64,000 bases of DNA from Tubulanus polymorphus. Its lineage: Eukaryota; Nemertea; Palaeonemertea; Tubulaniformes; Tubulanidae. The position numbers and the translations under genes were made by a program. The notes below the pieces were generated by a model. It had not been told where the DNA came from. It ran no database searches and saw nothing but the letters and a program-made list of their open reading frames with translations. Positions 63,952-64,000 of this stretch are shown here, piece by piece. Each line of letters opens with the position of its first letter. Within the stretch, counting starts at the first letter, position 1. The DNA is taken from NCBI RefSeq assembly GCF_964204645.1, contig NC_134027.1:7986485-8050484 (forward strand), given 5' to 3'.

Positions 63952-64000
63952 GCGATTGGCGTATTGTAAGCGCTACAGATTGGCCAGACGCGATGCAGCA
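63952..64000 (+). CDS. Possible exon cut by the window end
   Basis: A strong pyrimidine tract and acceptor (TTTTCTCTTTCATTGCAG) precede sequence open in at least two frames to the end of the window (RLAYCKRYRLARR or DWRIVSATDWPD). It might be the next GTF3C1 exon after an 8.4-kb intron, but the residues do not clearly match. Too short to identify. Confidence 0.3.

Overview
The window is animal nuclear DNA. Genes are split by short GT-AG introns, the sequence is AT-rich, and microsatellites, minisatellites and transposons are abundant. A Pox neuro-type Pax gene, a SELENOK gene that still uses selenocysteine, and a TMEM121-like gene family together suggest an invertebrate, possibly a lophotrochozoan such as a mollusc. 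That placement is inference. No bacterial, plasmid, viral or CRISPR features were seen.

Layout. 0.4-4.5 kb, minus strand: a complete PTP-PEST (PTPN12-type) tyrosine phosphatase. 5.7-7.6 kb, plus: a Pox neuro-like gene whose paired domain appears to lack its RED half. 7.7-12.7 kb, minus: two tandem paralogues of an unrecognised secreted protein, the second holding a 214-bp (AT)n tract. 13.1-20 kb: a TMEM121-like gene, then a degraded copy of the whole neighbourhood. That copy holds a PoxN exon-3 fragment, a broken secreted-protein gene carrying a MITE-like insert and a 32-nt palindrome, a second TMEM121-like gene with an 11-residue repeat, and a third, broken TMEM121-like copy. 20.66-22.85 kb, plus: SELENOK with an in-frame UGA, a hairpin just after the stop codon, and a good SECIS element. 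23.3-25.6 kb, minus: RPUSD3, a mitochondrial pseudouridine synthase-family protein.

26.8-32.15 kb is one MULE-type DNA transposon with terminal inverted repeats, an 8-bp target duplication, a multi-exon transposase gene with a PHD-type finger, and a nested reverse-transcriptase scrap. 32.2-43.5 kb has no recognisable protein gene. It holds several minisatellites, two G-rich arrays, inverted-repeat pairs that together look like a decayed palindrome of about 10 kb, and a tandemly duplicated block with exon-like pieces.

44.6-55.5 kb, plus: 33 exons of GTF3C1, the largest TFIIIC subunit. One intron holds a hAT-like insert and a Penelope-like tail. The last 8.4 kb has no convincing gene. It is either a very long intron before the final GTF3C1 exons or intergenic DNA, with one possible minus-strand exon and one possible exon at the very end.

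The genes do not form a pathway. The clearest themes are local tandem duplication with decay (5-20 kb) and mobile-element accumulation (26-43 kb).
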